Source of the DNA: Bacteroidales bacterium UBA1195
Lineage (GTDB): Bacteria; Bacteroidota; Bacteroidia; Bacteroidales; WCHB1-69
DNA length: 16,005 nt
Direction of reading: 5' to 3'
Assembly (NCBI GenBank): GCA_002309855.1
Contig: DBYD01000041.1
Location: forward strand, 1 to 16,005
Shown: positions 6,568-14,373 of the stretch, piece by piece
Numbering within the stretch: the stretch's first letter is position 1
Layout: the number at the start of each line of letters is the position of its first letter
Program-made: the position numbers and the translations under genes
The notes under the pieces: generated by a model
Told to the model about the DNA's origin: nothing
Databases searched by the model: none
What the model saw: the letters and a program-made list of their open reading frames with translations, nothing else

Positions 6568-9500
6568 ATGAACGTTAAGACATTTATTGACAGGCCGTTG
6601 TTTTCTATCGTCATAAGCGTGTTCATAGTGGCGTTGGGGGTGATTGCGCTCACTTCACTGCCGGTGGAAAAATATCCCGACATCGCACCTCCTACCATCA
6701 ACGTGTGGGCTTCCTATCCGGGTGCGAGTGCGGAGACCGTCCAGAAGAGCGTGGTGACGCCCTTGGAGGAGGCCATCAACGGCGTGGAGGGAATGACCTA
6801 CATGAAGTCGTCGGCAAGCAACGGAATGGCAAGTGTCACGGTCTATTTCGAACAGGGCTCGAATGCCGATATGGCGGCCGTAAACGTGCAGAACCGTGTG
6901 ATTCAGGCTCAAGGACAGCTGCCTGCCGAGGTGCTGCAAATTGGCGTCTCCACTGAGAAACAGCAACCCGGACAGCTCCGCATCATCGCCTTGGAAAGTC
7001 CAGACGGCACCTACGACGAAAATTTCCTCAGCAACTATTTCTACAACAACCTCCGGCCCGCCATCCTGCGCATCAACGGTGTGGGCAAGGTGGAGGTATG
7101 GGGCGCGCAATACGCCCTGCGCATTTGGCTGAAGCCCGACGTGATGGCACGTCACTCGCTGATGCCAAGCGACATCAGCGCAGTATTAGCGGAGCAGAAC
7201 ATTGAAGTTTCGGTGGGCGCACTGGGCGAGAACTCCGACAACGTGTTCCAATATTCTTTAAGATATACAGGCCGCAAGACGGAACTCTCCGAATTCGAAA
7301 ACATAGTCATTGCCTCCTTGCCCACGGGTGAGGAAATGAGGCTGAAAGATGTGGCCGATATTGAGTTGGGACAGTCGGATTATGCCTTCACAAACCGCAT
7401 CAACGGCCACCCGGGCGTAATGGGTGCGGTACATCAGGTTGCAGGCTCCAATGCCACCAAAATCAATCTTGAAATTGACCGACTCATCCGCGAGGTGGAG
7501 CAGTCGCTGCCCAAGGACATCAAAATTGTCACCTTCGACAACACCAACGATTTCCTCTTCGCCTCCATCCGCGAGGTGGTGGTGACGCTCATCATCGCCA
7601 TCCTGCTGGTGCTGGTGGTTGTCTTCTTCTTCCTCCAGGACTTCCGCGCCACGCTGATTCCTGCCATCGGTATCGTGGTGTCGCTCATCGGCACCTTCGC
7701 CTTTATGAAGGTGGCGGGATTCTCTGTCAACCTGCTGACGCTCTTCGCGCTGGTGCTGGTTATCGGTACGGTGGTGGACGACTCTATTGTGGTGGTGGAA
7801 GCGGTGAAAGCCAAGTTTGATACGGGCTGCAAATCGGCCTACAACGCCTCAGTTGATGCGATGAAAGGGTTGGCAGTCACGCTGTTTACCACAACATTGG
7901 TGTTTATGGTCATATTTATTCCCGTGTCGTTCATGGGCGGCACCACTGGCATCTTTTTCAAACAGTTCGGTTTGACGATGGCGGTGGCGGTGGGCATTTC
8001 GTTCCTCAATGCGTTGACATTGGCACCGGCGTTGTGTGCATTGATTTTGAAACCGTCTGGTGTAGAGACGCACGGCCGTGCGTCTCTACAATCACGCATA
8101 AAAACCGTTTACACCGCGACCTTCAACACCTTGTTAAAACATTACACCGGCATGGTGCATTGTTCCCTCCACCGCAAATGGGTGGTGGCCGCCAGCGTGG
8201 CAGTTGCCATCGTGCTGATGGTGGTGCTGTTCAAGGTGGTGCCTACGGGCTTCGTCCCAAACGAGGATATGGGCAATATTTTCGTAGAGATTAATACGCC
8301 TGCGGGCTACACAATGGAGAAGACCCGCGAGGTGATGAACCGCGTCAGCAACCAGATTCAGCAGTTGTCATCCGTCGAAGCGGTAGGCGGCGTGGTGGGT
8401 GTAGGAGCGGGCAGCAACGGTGCCTTCGTCTATGCGCAGCTGAAACCCTGGAAGGAGCGTAAGGGTTACGAGAACTCCTCGGCAGACGTGATGGAACAGA
8501 TTAACGGGTTATTGGCGCAAGAGCGCGAGGCAGAATCGTTCGCGATGGAGCCGGGCATGATTGAGGGTTATGGTGGAGGCGGCGGTTTCGAGTTCTCGGT
8601 GCAGGACCGCAACGGCATGGACATCCGCACACTAAAAGAGATTACCGACCATTTTGTGGAGAAACTGCAAGAACGCCATGAAATTGGCGATATCTATTCC
8701 AACTACGATGTCAACTACCCGCAATATCGTGTGGATGTGGACGTTTCGCGCTGCAAGAAGGCTGGCGTGTCGCCCTCCACGGTACTCAACGAACTGGGAG
8801 CCTATCTTGGTGGGGACTATATCTCCAACTTCAACAAATACGGCAAAGTCTATCAAGTCACCGCACAGCTGCGTCCCGAAGACCGCATCCGTCCCGAGTC
8901 GCTCAACCAGCTTTTCGTACGGTCCGAAGAAGGTGCCATGCTGCCGATTGGCCTGTTCGTGACACTCACAAAAGAATATATGCCGCAGACGCTGAGCAGT
9001 CACAACATGTTCCGCTGCATCGATGTGAGCGGCAATGTGGCGCAGGGCAGCAGCACGGGCAGTGCCATCAAGGCCATCCAAGAGGTGGCGGCGAAGGAGC
9101 TGCCGGTAGGCTACAGCGTGGAGTTCAGCGGAATCACCCGCGAGGAGAGCCGCACATCGGGCCGCGTGGTCATAATTTTCATCATCAGTGCGCTGTTCGT
9201 TTATCTGGTGATGGTCGCTTTGTATGAAAGCCTCTTTATCCCTATGGCTGTGATGCTGTCGGTGCCATTCGGATTGGTGGGCAGTCTGCTGTTCGCGAAA
9301 CTCTTCGGCGTGGAGAACAATATTTATATGCAGATTGGCCTTATCATGCTGGTAGGTCTGCTGGCGAAGACTGCCATTCTGATTACGGAATATGCCTCGC
9401 AGAGACGATTGGGAGGACTGTCTGTCCGCGATGCCGCCCTGCAGAGCGCAAGGGAGCGTCTGCGTCCCATCCTGATGACCTCCCTGACGATGATTTTCGG

Positions 9501-9687
9501 CATGTTGCCCCTGATGTTCGCTACAGGCGCGGGAGCCAACGGTAGCCGAACCATCGGTGTTTGCGTAGTGGGCGGCATGTTGTTCGGTACGCTCGGCCTC
9601 CTCGCCACCGTCCCCCCTCTTTTTACAGTTTTCCAAAAAATACAAGAGAGATTCAAACCCATTGAAAAAAAAGAGGATATGCTATGA
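6568..9687 (+). CDS. RND multidrug efflux inner-membrane transporter (HAE1, AcrB/MexB-like)
   Basis: A 1039-residue proton-driven pump of normal HAE1 length. It shows the family layout: TM1 (about 10-30), the porter motif LPVEKYPDIAPPTI, a first periplasmic domain (about 32-330), a TM block with relay residues D404-D405 in GTVVDDSIVVVEAV, a second periplasmic domain (about 555-860), and a final TM block with the partner lysine K934 in GLLAKTAILITEYA. All three charged relay residues are present, so the pump should be active. Substrates cannot be read from sequence. The odd feature is a 30-bp perfect palindrome at 8061-8090 that encodes VETHGRASLQ (499-508) in the linker after LAPALCALILKP. 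The downstream outer-membrane gene overlaps its stop by ATGA. Confidence 0.96.
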   Translation: MNVKTFIDRPLFSIVISVFIVALGVIALTSLPVEKYPDIAPPTINVWASYPGASAETVQKSVVTPLEEAINGVEGMTYMKSSASNGMASVTVYFEQGSNADMAAVNVQNRVIQAQGQLPAEVLQIGVSTEKQQPGQLRIIALESPDGTYDENFLSNYFYNNLRPAILRINGVGKVEVWGAQYALRIWLKPDVMARHSLMPSDISAVLAEQNIEVSVGALGENSDNVFQYSLRYTGRKTELSEFENIVIASLPTGEEMRLKDVADIELGQSDYAFTNRINGHPGVMGAVHQVAGSNATKINLEIDRLIREVEQSLPKDIKIVTFDNTNDFLFASIREVVVTLIIAILLVLVVVFFFLQDFRATLIPAIGIVVSLIGTFAFMKVAGFSVNLLTLFALVLVIGTVVDDSIVVVEAVKAKFDTGCKSAYNASVDAMKGLAVTLFTTTLVFMVIFIPVSFMGGTTGIFFKQFGLTMAVAVGISFLNALTLAPALCALILKPSGVETHGRASLQSRIKTVYTATFNTLLKHYTGMVHCSLHRKWVVAASVAVAIVLMVVLFKVVPTGFVPNEDMGNIFVEINTPAGYTMEKTREVMNRVSNQIQQLSSVEAVGGVVGVGAGSNGAFVYAQLKPWKERKGYENSSADVMEQINGLLAQEREAESFAMEPGMIEGYGGGGGFEFSVQDRNGMDIRTLKEITDHFVEKLQERHEIGDIYSNYDVNYPQYRVDVDVSRCKKAGVSPSTVLNELGAYLGGDYISNFNKYGKVYQVTAQLRPEDRIRPESLNQLFVRSEEGAMLPIGLFVTLTKEYMPQTLSSHNMFRCIDVSGNVAQGSSTGSAIKAIQEVAAKELPVGYSVEFSGITREESRTSGRVVIIFIISALFVYLVMVALYESLFIPMAVMLSVPFGLVGSLLFAKLFGVENNIYMQIGLIMLVGLLAKTAILITEYASQRRLGGLSVRDAALQSARERLRPILMTSLTMIFGMLPLMFATGAGANGSRTIGVCVVGGMLFGTLGLLATVPPLFTVFQKIQERFKPIEKKEDML
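8061..8090. repeat. 30-bp perfect palindrome inserted in frame in the RND gene
   Basis: Left arm TGTAGAGACGCACGG, right arm CCGTGCGTCTCTACA: fully self-complementary over 30 bases with GGCC at the centre. It is stop-free in two of its three reading frames and, being palindromic, reads identically in both orientations. It resembles short dispersed palindromic repeats with a GTAGAGACGC end that I recall from Bacteroidetes and cyanobacterial genomes; that membership is from memory and is not shown here. It is exactly ten codons long. Confidence 0.9.
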
Positions 9688-10952
9688 AAAGACTTGTTTG
9701 CCTATTAGTCTTCGCCATTTGGTCGGAAACGCTTGATGCGCAAGCGTGGCGGCAGCACTTCCCCGATTTACTGCTGCAAGGCTACATCGTCGAAGCTATG
9801 AAGCACAACAGCGACTTGCAAACGGCACAGCTGTCGTTGGAACAGTCGGAAGCGATGCTGAAGCAGGCACGGCTGAATTATTTGCCGGGCGTGACCTTGT
9901 CCCCCTCCGGCTCGGTGACGAAAGCGCATAACACATCTGCGACTTATACATACGAGCTTCCGCTAACCATGAACTGGGAACTGAACTTTGGCGGCAAACA
10001 TCACTATCAGAATGAGATGGCAGCGGCAGAACTGAAAAAGGATTCAGCACAACTACACTATGCCCAAATACAGCTGGTTGCAGAGGTGGCTAATGCCTAT
10101 TACACCTTGGTGATGCTTGATCGCCAGAGGACAGTCACGCAAGAAGGCGTCCAAAACCAGAAGGAGAGCCTTCGTGTGCTGCGGGCGTTGAAGGAAATGG
10201 GACAACAAAACGAGGCGGCTGTCAACCAGGCGGAGGCATCCTATAATGCGGTGATGGCCTCGCTTCCATCACTCGAAGCCCAAATACGTAAGACAGAAAC
10301 AGCTCTCTGCCTGCTACTTGGCCGCCAGCCCGACAGCATTGCCCGTTCCACATGGGAAAATGTCGGTTCTGTCGTTATGGATGCCTGCCAGACGATAGCG
10401 TTGGAGACATTGTCTGCACGCCCAGATGTGTTGGCGGCGGAATACCAGTTAAGGGCTTCTTTCAGCAACGTAAAGGTGGCTCGTTCAGAGTTCTACCCTA
10501 CCCTATCCATTAGCGGCACGGTGGGCTGGACCAACAACAGCGGTGTGACCATCAATCCTACCCAAATCTTACTTAATGCCATCGCCTCGCTCACACAGCC
10601 CTTGTTTGCCCAAGGAAGGCTGAAAACCAATCTGAAGGTGGCTAAAGCGCAGCAGGAGCAGGCACAAATTGCCTTTGAGAAAGCCTTGCTTACTGCGGGC
10701 GGCGAGGTACGCGATGCTTTGGCCGGCTGTCAGGCCTGCCAGCGGCGCGAAGAGGCCCGAACCCAACAAGTGGAAGCCAGCCGCAAGGCATACGAGAACA
10801 GTCGTGAGCAGATGCGCTATGCCGGTGCCACTTATCTTGAGGTACTAGTTGCCCAAAGCAGCTGGCTCGACGCGCAACTGCAACAAACCGCCGACTGGCT
10901 TGAAAAACAACAGAGTTTCATTAATATATACAAAGCAATATGTCCGGAATAG
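9684..10952 (+). CDS. Outer-membrane efflux factor (TolC/OprM/NodT-like)
   Basis: A 422-residue outer-membrane channel protein that would complete the tripartite pump. It starts with a signal peptide (about 1-21, ending LDAQA), apparently cleaved by signal peptidase I: unlike many OprM-type factors there is no lipobox cysteine at the mature end. Two TolC repeats follow. Repeat 1 (about 30-205) includes MKHNSDLQTAQLSLEQSEAM and the periplasmic helix 'NAYYTLVMLDRQ'. Repeat 2 (about 235-415) has ARPDVLAAEYQLRASFSNVKVARSEFYPTLSISG, the typical 'RPDV..AE..L' signature. The start ATG overlaps the pump's stop (ATGA at 9684-9687), indicating translational coupling. Its 3' end overlaps the next gene by 13 bp. 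Confidence 0.93.
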   Translation: MKRLVCLLVFAIWSETLDAQAWRQHFPDLLLQGYIVEAMKHNSDLQTAQLSLEQSEAMLKQARLNYLPGVTLSPSGSVTKAHNTSATYTYELPLTMNWELNFGGKHHYQNEMAAAELKKDSAQLHYAQIQLVAEVANAYYTLVMLDRQRTVTQEGVQNQKESLRVLRALKEMGQQNEAAVNQAEASYNAVMASLPSLEAQIRKTETALCLLLGRQPDSIARSTWENVGSVVMDACQTIALETLSARPDVLAAEYQLRASFSNVKVARSEFYPTLSISGTVGWTNNSGVTINPTQILLNAIASLTQPLFAQGRLKTNLKVAKAQQEQAQIAFEKALLTAGGEVRDALAGCQACQRREEARTQQVEASRKAYENSREQMRYAGATYLEVLVAQSSWLDAQLQQTADWLEKQQSFINIYKAICPE

Positions 10953-11557
10953 TCACTCTTTCACCCCTGCAACCCGATGACCGCGAGCAGTTCATCCTCG
11001 ACAACCAATGGGCGTTCCGCTACGGAGCGCAGCAGGAAATGACGAAGCAGCGAGAGCAAAGCCAAACTTGCTTGAGTTTTGCCGAGTCGCGAAGGAATTC
11101 GAGCGCAGCTCAATTTGGTCTGCGCAACACCCGCACCAAAGAAGGCGAAGAGGTTATCTCGCGAACCACTATCGAAAACTCCATTGATGGAGAGAACGCT
11201 GAATCATACCGTATCCTATTGGACGGCGAGAAAGTCGGTGGTGTGGTGCTGCGGATTAACCATGCAAAAGCCTTCGGTGAATTGGAACTGCTCTTCGTCT
11301 GTCCCGAAGTCCACAATAAAGGCATTGGCCAGGCGGCGTGGAAAGCCATTGAGGCGATGCATTCCGAAATCAAGGTCTGGGAATGCATCACGCCCTATTT
11401 CGAGAAGAGGAACATTCATTTCTACGTGAACCGCTGCGGCTTCCACATTGTGGAGTTCTGGAACAAATACCACCACGGCCCCGCAATTCCAGACGAGGAA
11501 GTTGGTAACTGGAGCGAGGATGATGAGATGTTTGTTTTCAGGAAGGTGATACCGTAA
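10940..11557 (+). CDS. GNAT-family N-acetyltransferase with a 25-residue in-frame insert
   Basis: A 205-residue GNAT enzyme, using acetyl-CoA on an unknown acceptor. The CoA-binding motif A is ELELLFVCPEVHNKGIGQAAWKAIE (about 115-139), with the pyrophosphate loop N126-K-G-I-G130. Motif B and the C-terminal part include 'VWECITPYFEKRNIHFYV' and CGFHIVEF. The ATG at 10940 lies inside the last codons of the outer-membrane factor gene, a 13-bp overlap in another frame, so it is probably the fourth gene of the efflux operon. Residues 34-58, Ser/Gln/Arg-rich, interrupt what I remember as a short continuous stretch in relatives (WAFRYGAQQE...FGLRN); their DNA (11039-11113) looks like an inserted repeat. 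The segment precedes motif A, so the enzyme may still fold. Confidence 0.82.
   Translation: MSGIVTLSPLQPDDREQFILDNQWAFRYGAQQEMTKQREQSQTCLSFAESRRNSSAAQFGLRNTRTKEGEEVISRTTIENSIDGENAESYRILLDGEKVGGVVLRINHAKAFGELELLFVCPEVHNKGIGQAAWKAIEAMHSEIKVWECITPYFEKRNIHFYVNRCGFHIVEFWNKYHHGPAIPDEEVGNWSEDDEMFVFRKVIP
11039..11113. repeat. Putative 75-nt repeat element inside the GNAT gene
   Basis: This stretch encodes residues 34-58, which fit no part of a GNAT fold. It contains an imperfect hairpin (CCAAACTTGCTTGAGTTTTGC, inner AAAC/GTTT, outer GCGA/TCGC arms) and a Ser/Arg/Gln-rich translation. It resembles intergenic repeats with GAGCAAAGCCAAACTTG-type cores that I recall from Prevotella-like genomes, but no second copy lies in this window. 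Its length, 25 codons, preserves the frame. Exact ends are estimated from the protein family. Confidence 0.45.
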
Positions 11558-11614
11558 ATCGGTTTCGCCCTCGGCTTTGTGCTGATGATGGTTATGGACG
11601 TGATGCTAAACTAA
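11558..11614 (+). pseudogene. C-terminal tail remnant of a ZIP-family metal transporter
   Basis: Directly after the GNAT stop codon, 19 codons in the same frame read IGFALGFVLMMVMDVMLN and end in TAA. This closely resembles the last transmembrane helix of ZIP zinc transporters, whose C-terminus is often 'GF..GF.LMMVLDV.L'. No start codon or other ZIP sequence precedes it, so it would be the leftover of a gene mostly replaced by the acetyltransferase. The match is short and a chance hydrophobic stretch is possible. Confidence 0.4.
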
Positions 11615-11643
11615 TCCGCCAATCCAGCATCCTTCCAACGGCT

Positions 11644-12261
11644 TCATAGAGAATTTATTGTAGTCTGCAACGCCTCCAGGAAACGTGCCGCATCGCCGCC
11701 GTCCATCTGCACATGATGGAATTGGAAAGAGACCGGCAGCGTAGTCTTGAACCAACCTTTACGATGTTTTCCCCACATCACCATAGGATTGAGGAACTTG
11801 TCGGTGTATTGGTTGGTGATGCTGTCGAGTTCGGTCTGTATCATTGCCGACGTGCCGACAATCATGTATCCTTCAAGGGAAGTGCTTTGGCATTCCTCCG
11901 CCACCTTGGCGGTCGATTGCAGGTAGTCACGGTTGAACTGCTGCATGTCGGTGGAAAATGGTATGTCGCACGAATTGATGCCTCCCTTGCGGTTGCGCAC
12001 CACCACGTTAATGGCAATCCTGTCGTAACGGTACAGCTTTCCGTTCTCAGGCAGAAGATAGAATTCGCCAGTTCCGCTGGCGGTCTTGCCTATACACCAG
12101 CAGAGCAGCATATTGAATTTCAGGTTTCTGCGCTTGCACATCTTATGCAGCCTCGTCACGTCAAAGGTCTTCGTGAGCGTCACCATCGGCATGGGTGAGT
12201 TCAGCCACATCTCGAAGGCGTATGCCCTGTTAGTCTCTTTCGGATTGATTTCCTGTTTCAT
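11644..12261 (-). CDS. CatA-family acyltransferase (chloramphenicol acetyltransferase-like)
   Basis: A 205-residue member of the CAT (type A) family, slightly shorter than typical 215-220-residue CATs. The catalytic signature HHxxxDG is present as FQFHHVQMDGG: H183 is the expected general base and D187 the structural Asp. R12 in TNRAYAFEMW matches the buried arginine that pairs with that Asp in CATs. Enzymes of this fold acetylate chloramphenicol in resistance strains, but many chromosomal relatives have other or unknown acceptors, so resistance is not implied. It starts 20 bp downstream of the membrane-protein gene and is the last gene of the minus-strand chain beginning at 14585. It converges with the GNAT gene, whose downstream ZIP remnant lies in the gap. 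Confidence 0.87.
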   Translation of the reverse strand: MKQEINPKETNRAYAFEMWLNSPMPMVTLTKTFDVTRLHKMCKRRNLKFNMLLCWCIGKTASGTGEFYLLPENGKLYRYDRIAINVVVRNRKGGINSCDIPFSTDMQQFNRDYLQSTAKVAEECQSTSLEGYMIVGTSAMIQTELDSITNQYTDKFLNPMVMWGKHRKGWFKTTLPVSFQFHHVQMDGGDAARFLEALQTTINSL

Positions 12262-12281
12262 AGTTTATAATGAAAGGAGTA

Positions 12282-13226
12282 TTAGTAAAATATCGATGAA
12301 GTTGGAATGTGGTATCGGGCGGCAGTGGCGTCATCAACAACCACCCGTATTATATCATGGGTTACCGCCTGTATGCGGAAGGCGATATAATCCTCATCTT
12401 CATAAATGTACTCATCCACCAAATAGGCATTCCCATGCTTATCCTCATCGGTTTCGGCATCGCCTTTTTTCAGAAACGCCCGACCTTTCAATGTGTATTC
12501 CTTTTCCCCATCTTCCAAATCCAGCTTCACATCGCGCAAATCGATATAATAATTGAAAATCAAAGTGTCGTGTACCGACTCCACCTCAAGTTGTTGACGA
12601 AGGGATGTGTTTTTGTCATACGATGAATATCTGCCGCTCCACAAGGAGCTGTCCATCGGATTCTGATGCACATAGAGTTTACCATCGGACAGCCTATAGA
12701 ACGTGGTGGTATGCCAACTTCTTCCGTCAAATGCCCAGTCTGCCTCTATGCGTATGAAATCCCTTTCCTCATCGAAAAAACACTCATATTTGTCCGGATT
12801 ACCGAACTCGGAACCTACCGTATAGCATGGTTTTTCAATGAGACCATCCTGTTTATACATGACAAATAATCCTGGATCAATCATAGAATTTGGTTCATGA
12901 TATACAACATAGCGGTCGTTGCTCCAAATTCGGGTGTCTTTGCCCAAAACACCCACAATGGCTGCTACAAAGAGAAAATAACATATTCCCAAAACAGTGA
13001 CAACACTGATGAGCAGTTTCAATGCCCAGTGCAAATTTCTGATTGCGTAGAAGAGGCATAATATTCCATAAAATACCACCATAAAGAAAGCGGCCCGATA
13101 AATCCACACATCAATTTGATAAATCAGATGCGAGCCGTCGTCAAGGATGAATATGCACATTAACCCCATCACCAACAGCACCAACGCAATGATGCCGATA
13201 ACCCTACGTAAAATTTTAATTCTCAT
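12282..13226 (-). CDS. Three-helix membrane protein with large C-terminal domain, unknown
   Basis: A 314-residue protein. Three membrane helices are clustered at the N-terminus, about residues 8-28 (IIALVLLVMGLMCIFIL), 42-62 (IYRAAFFMVVFYGILCLFYA) and 68-94 (LKLLISVVTVLGICYFLFVAAIVGVL). The remaining ~215 residues are hydrophilic, with no membrane segment and a very acidic stretch near 250-285 (DAETDEDKHG...YEDEDYIAF). By topology this domain probably sits in the periplasm. I recognise no family. Its ATG comes 4 bp after the DUF3795 stop and its stop is 20 bp before the CAT-like gene, so it belongs to the same operon. Confidence 0.65.
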   Translation of the reverse strand: MRIKILRRVIGIIALVLLVMGLMCIFILDDGSHLIYQIDVWIYRAAFFMVVFYGILCLFYAIRNLHWALKLLISVVTVLGICYFLFVAAIVGVLGKDTRIWSNDRYVVYHEPNSMIDPGLFVMYKQDGLIEKPCYTVGSEFGNPDKYECFFDEERDFIRIEADWAFDGRSWHTTTFYRLSDGKLYVHQNPMDSSLWSGRYSSYDKNTSLRQQLEVESVHDTLIFNYYIDLRDVKLDLEDGEKEYTLKGRAFLKKGDAETDEDKHGNAYLVDEYIYEDEDYIAFRIQAVTHDIIRVVVDDATAARYHIPTSSIFY

Positions 13227-13230
13227 AAAT

Positions 13231-13575
13231 TTATTTCAAATTAAGATTCATCTTTGCCTCGGCACAATTCTCCCAAATGGCGCCAACCTTTTGGCAGCTG
13301 TTCTTGTCCTGGCACTCGCCGCAAGTTTCAAAGCCTTTGGCTACCACACATTTTCGCACCTCGCACATATGGCTGCAGAAGTAGAACTTCGGCCCATCCA
13401 CACGGCAACCTGTGCAATTGATGCTCTCAGGTGTAATCTGGTCAGTATGATTCATCTCGCACCATTTCTTCGCAACCTCAATGCGCATCCTGTCATCGTT
13501 CCTTATCGTGGCGATGCGGGCCTCACAGGTCTCGCAGTTTATGCCACAGCACGCTATCATAATGTTCTTGTTCAT
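13231..13575 (-). CDS. DUF3795 cysteine-rich protein
   Basis: A 114-residue protein of the DUF3795 type. It starts IACCGINCETCEARIAT, then has INCTGCRVDGPKF, YFCSHMCEVRKC and ETCGECQDKNSC, leaving twelve or more cysteines in CxxC-like pairs. The pattern suggests zinc or iron-sulfur binding; the function of DUF3795 proteins is not known to me. I start it at the ATG at 13575, which gives the family's normal short lead before CCGINC and overlaps the stop of the 30-residue upstream ORF as ATGA. A longer open frame reaches 13620 but would read across that small ORF. The membrane-protein gene follows after 4 bp. Confidence 0.8.
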   Translation of the reverse strand: MNKNIMIACCGINCETCEARIATIRNDDRMRIEVAKKWCEMNHTDQITPESINCTGCRVDGPKFYFCSHMCEVRKCVVAKGFETCGECQDKNSCQKVGAIWENCAEAKMNLNLK

Positions 13576-13664
13576 GGTTTGTTTTTTTGATGAATGTTCC
13601 ACTCCCAACGGTCCCTGCACTTTGTCAGCTCAACGAGATTCCTGTATCGTCCGGATTCAGTCAT
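13572..13664 (-). CDS. 30-residue mini-ORF between two ATGA overlaps
   Basis: A very short frame beginning with the ATG of the ATGA at 13661-13664, which is shared with the stop of the 75-residue gene, and ending in the TGA of the ATGA at 13572-13575, which is shared with the DUF3795 start. It encodes MTESGRYRNLVELTKCRDRW followed by EWNIHQKNKP: charged, soluble, one cysteine, no signal or membrane segment. I know no family for it. Having both ends locked into overlaps in a chain where every other junction is ATGA argues for real translation, but it may be a spacer that merely relays ribosomes, or the tail of a lost gene. Confidence 0.4.
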   Translation of the reverse strand: MTESGRYRNLVELTKCRDRWEWNIHQKNKP

Positions 13665-13888
13665 TTCCGCAACAACTGACTGTTCATCAGCTCATAAAGA
13701 TACGCAGGGCTTTGCACATACAACTCGCTTTCCTCATCCTGCAAGGCATTCATCAGTGGGGATGAATATACATTCATCATAGCCTGCTCTATACTACACC
13801 CCGTATCTTCTATTACATACTTTACCAATTCGCTTAATGCATAATTGGTTAGATATGTGGCTATCTGATGATGTGTGGGATTGTTCAT
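13661..13888 (-). CDS. Small protein of the DUF3791/DUF3990 module
   Basis: A 75-residue, mostly helical acidic protein (NYALSELVKYVIEDTGCSIEQAMMNVYSSPLMNALQDEESELYVQSPAYLYELMNSQ). The 'LQDEESELYVQSPAYLYELM' stretch is like small proteins that I remember following DUF3990 genes in Bacteroidales, so it is probably a constant third partner, perhaps a second antitoxin or chaperone; that role is inference. Its ATG shares ATGA with the DUF3990 stop, and its stop shares ATGA with the mini-ORF start, so translation of the three is coupled. Confidence 0.72.
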   Translation of the reverse strand: MNNPTHHQIATYLTNYALSELVKYVIEDTGCSIEQAMMNVYSSPLMNALQDEESELYVQSPAYLYELMNSQLLRK

Positions 13889-14373
13889 ATTGTTTCAACG
13901 GTTAATTTGTGAAGGTGACGGAGCGCTTTTTCCGTCCCAAAACAGTATTGCTGGTCCAGATATTTGTCTTGCAACAATTTGGCAGCCTGTTCAGGTGAAT
14001 AGATTCCTTCCCGGTAGTTTGTCAGTTGCAACACCACACCATCGTTTGCTATTGGACCTATAACTATGTCGTAATCATGGACTGGTATAGTGTGTTTTCT
14101 ATCACGATTGGCATCTATAAAAAGAAACCATTCTGCGGATGCCTTTTCCGGGAAGCGTTTTATCTTCAAATCAGAAGATAACGCCAAATCATTGAACTCG
14201 TATGTTATCAGTGTTGCAGTTCCACCAAAAAGCCTTGCTTTTTTCTGTGCCATACGGATAGCTGTTTTCCTGTCCGGTGTCGCATAAAATCCTCTGCCAA
14301 AATCTTTATATCGCAACCCTCGGTTGAGATCTATAGCCCCAATGTCAGCATTTGTGCCGTGATACAGTTTCAT
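13885..14373 (-). CDS. DUF3990 protein, candidate ADP-ribosyltransferase-fold toxin
   Basis: A 162-residue DUF3990 protein of full family length. Family landmarks in order: LYHGTNADI (3-11), YKDFGRGFYATPDRKTAIRMA (22-42), EWFLFIDANR (81-90), HDYDIVIGPIANDGV (99-113), and QQYCFGTEKALRHL (141-154). The N-terminal YHGT followed by a GRGFY strand recalls the NAD-binding H-Y core of ADP-ribosyltransferase/PARP folds, so modification of a target by ADP-ribosylation is a reasonable but unproven guess. It lies between a DUF3791 gene and another small gene, with ATGA overlaps on both sides, an arrangement like a toxin-antitoxin operon with the antitoxin first. No obvious disruption. Confidence 0.85.
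   Translation of the reverse strand: MKLYHGTNADIGAIDLNRGLRYKDFGRGFYATPDRKTAIRMAQKKARLFGGTATLITYEFNDLALSSDLKIKRFPEKASAEWFLFIDANRDRKHTIPVHDYDIVIGPIANDGVVLQLTNYREGIYSPEQAAKLLQDKYLDQQYCFGTEKALRHLHKLTVETI

Noticed and set aside
8632..9645. Long minus-strand open frame (337 codons) opposite the RND pump gene
   Set aside because: It lies wholly antisense to a strongly supported pump gene, and its translation is His/Gln/Arg-rich with no recognisable domain. It is the usual mirror frame of GC-rich coding DNA.
11713..12198. Plus-strand frame of 161 codons opposite the CAT-like gene
   Set aside because: It is antisense to a gene with a clear HHxxxDG motif and has no domain features of its own.
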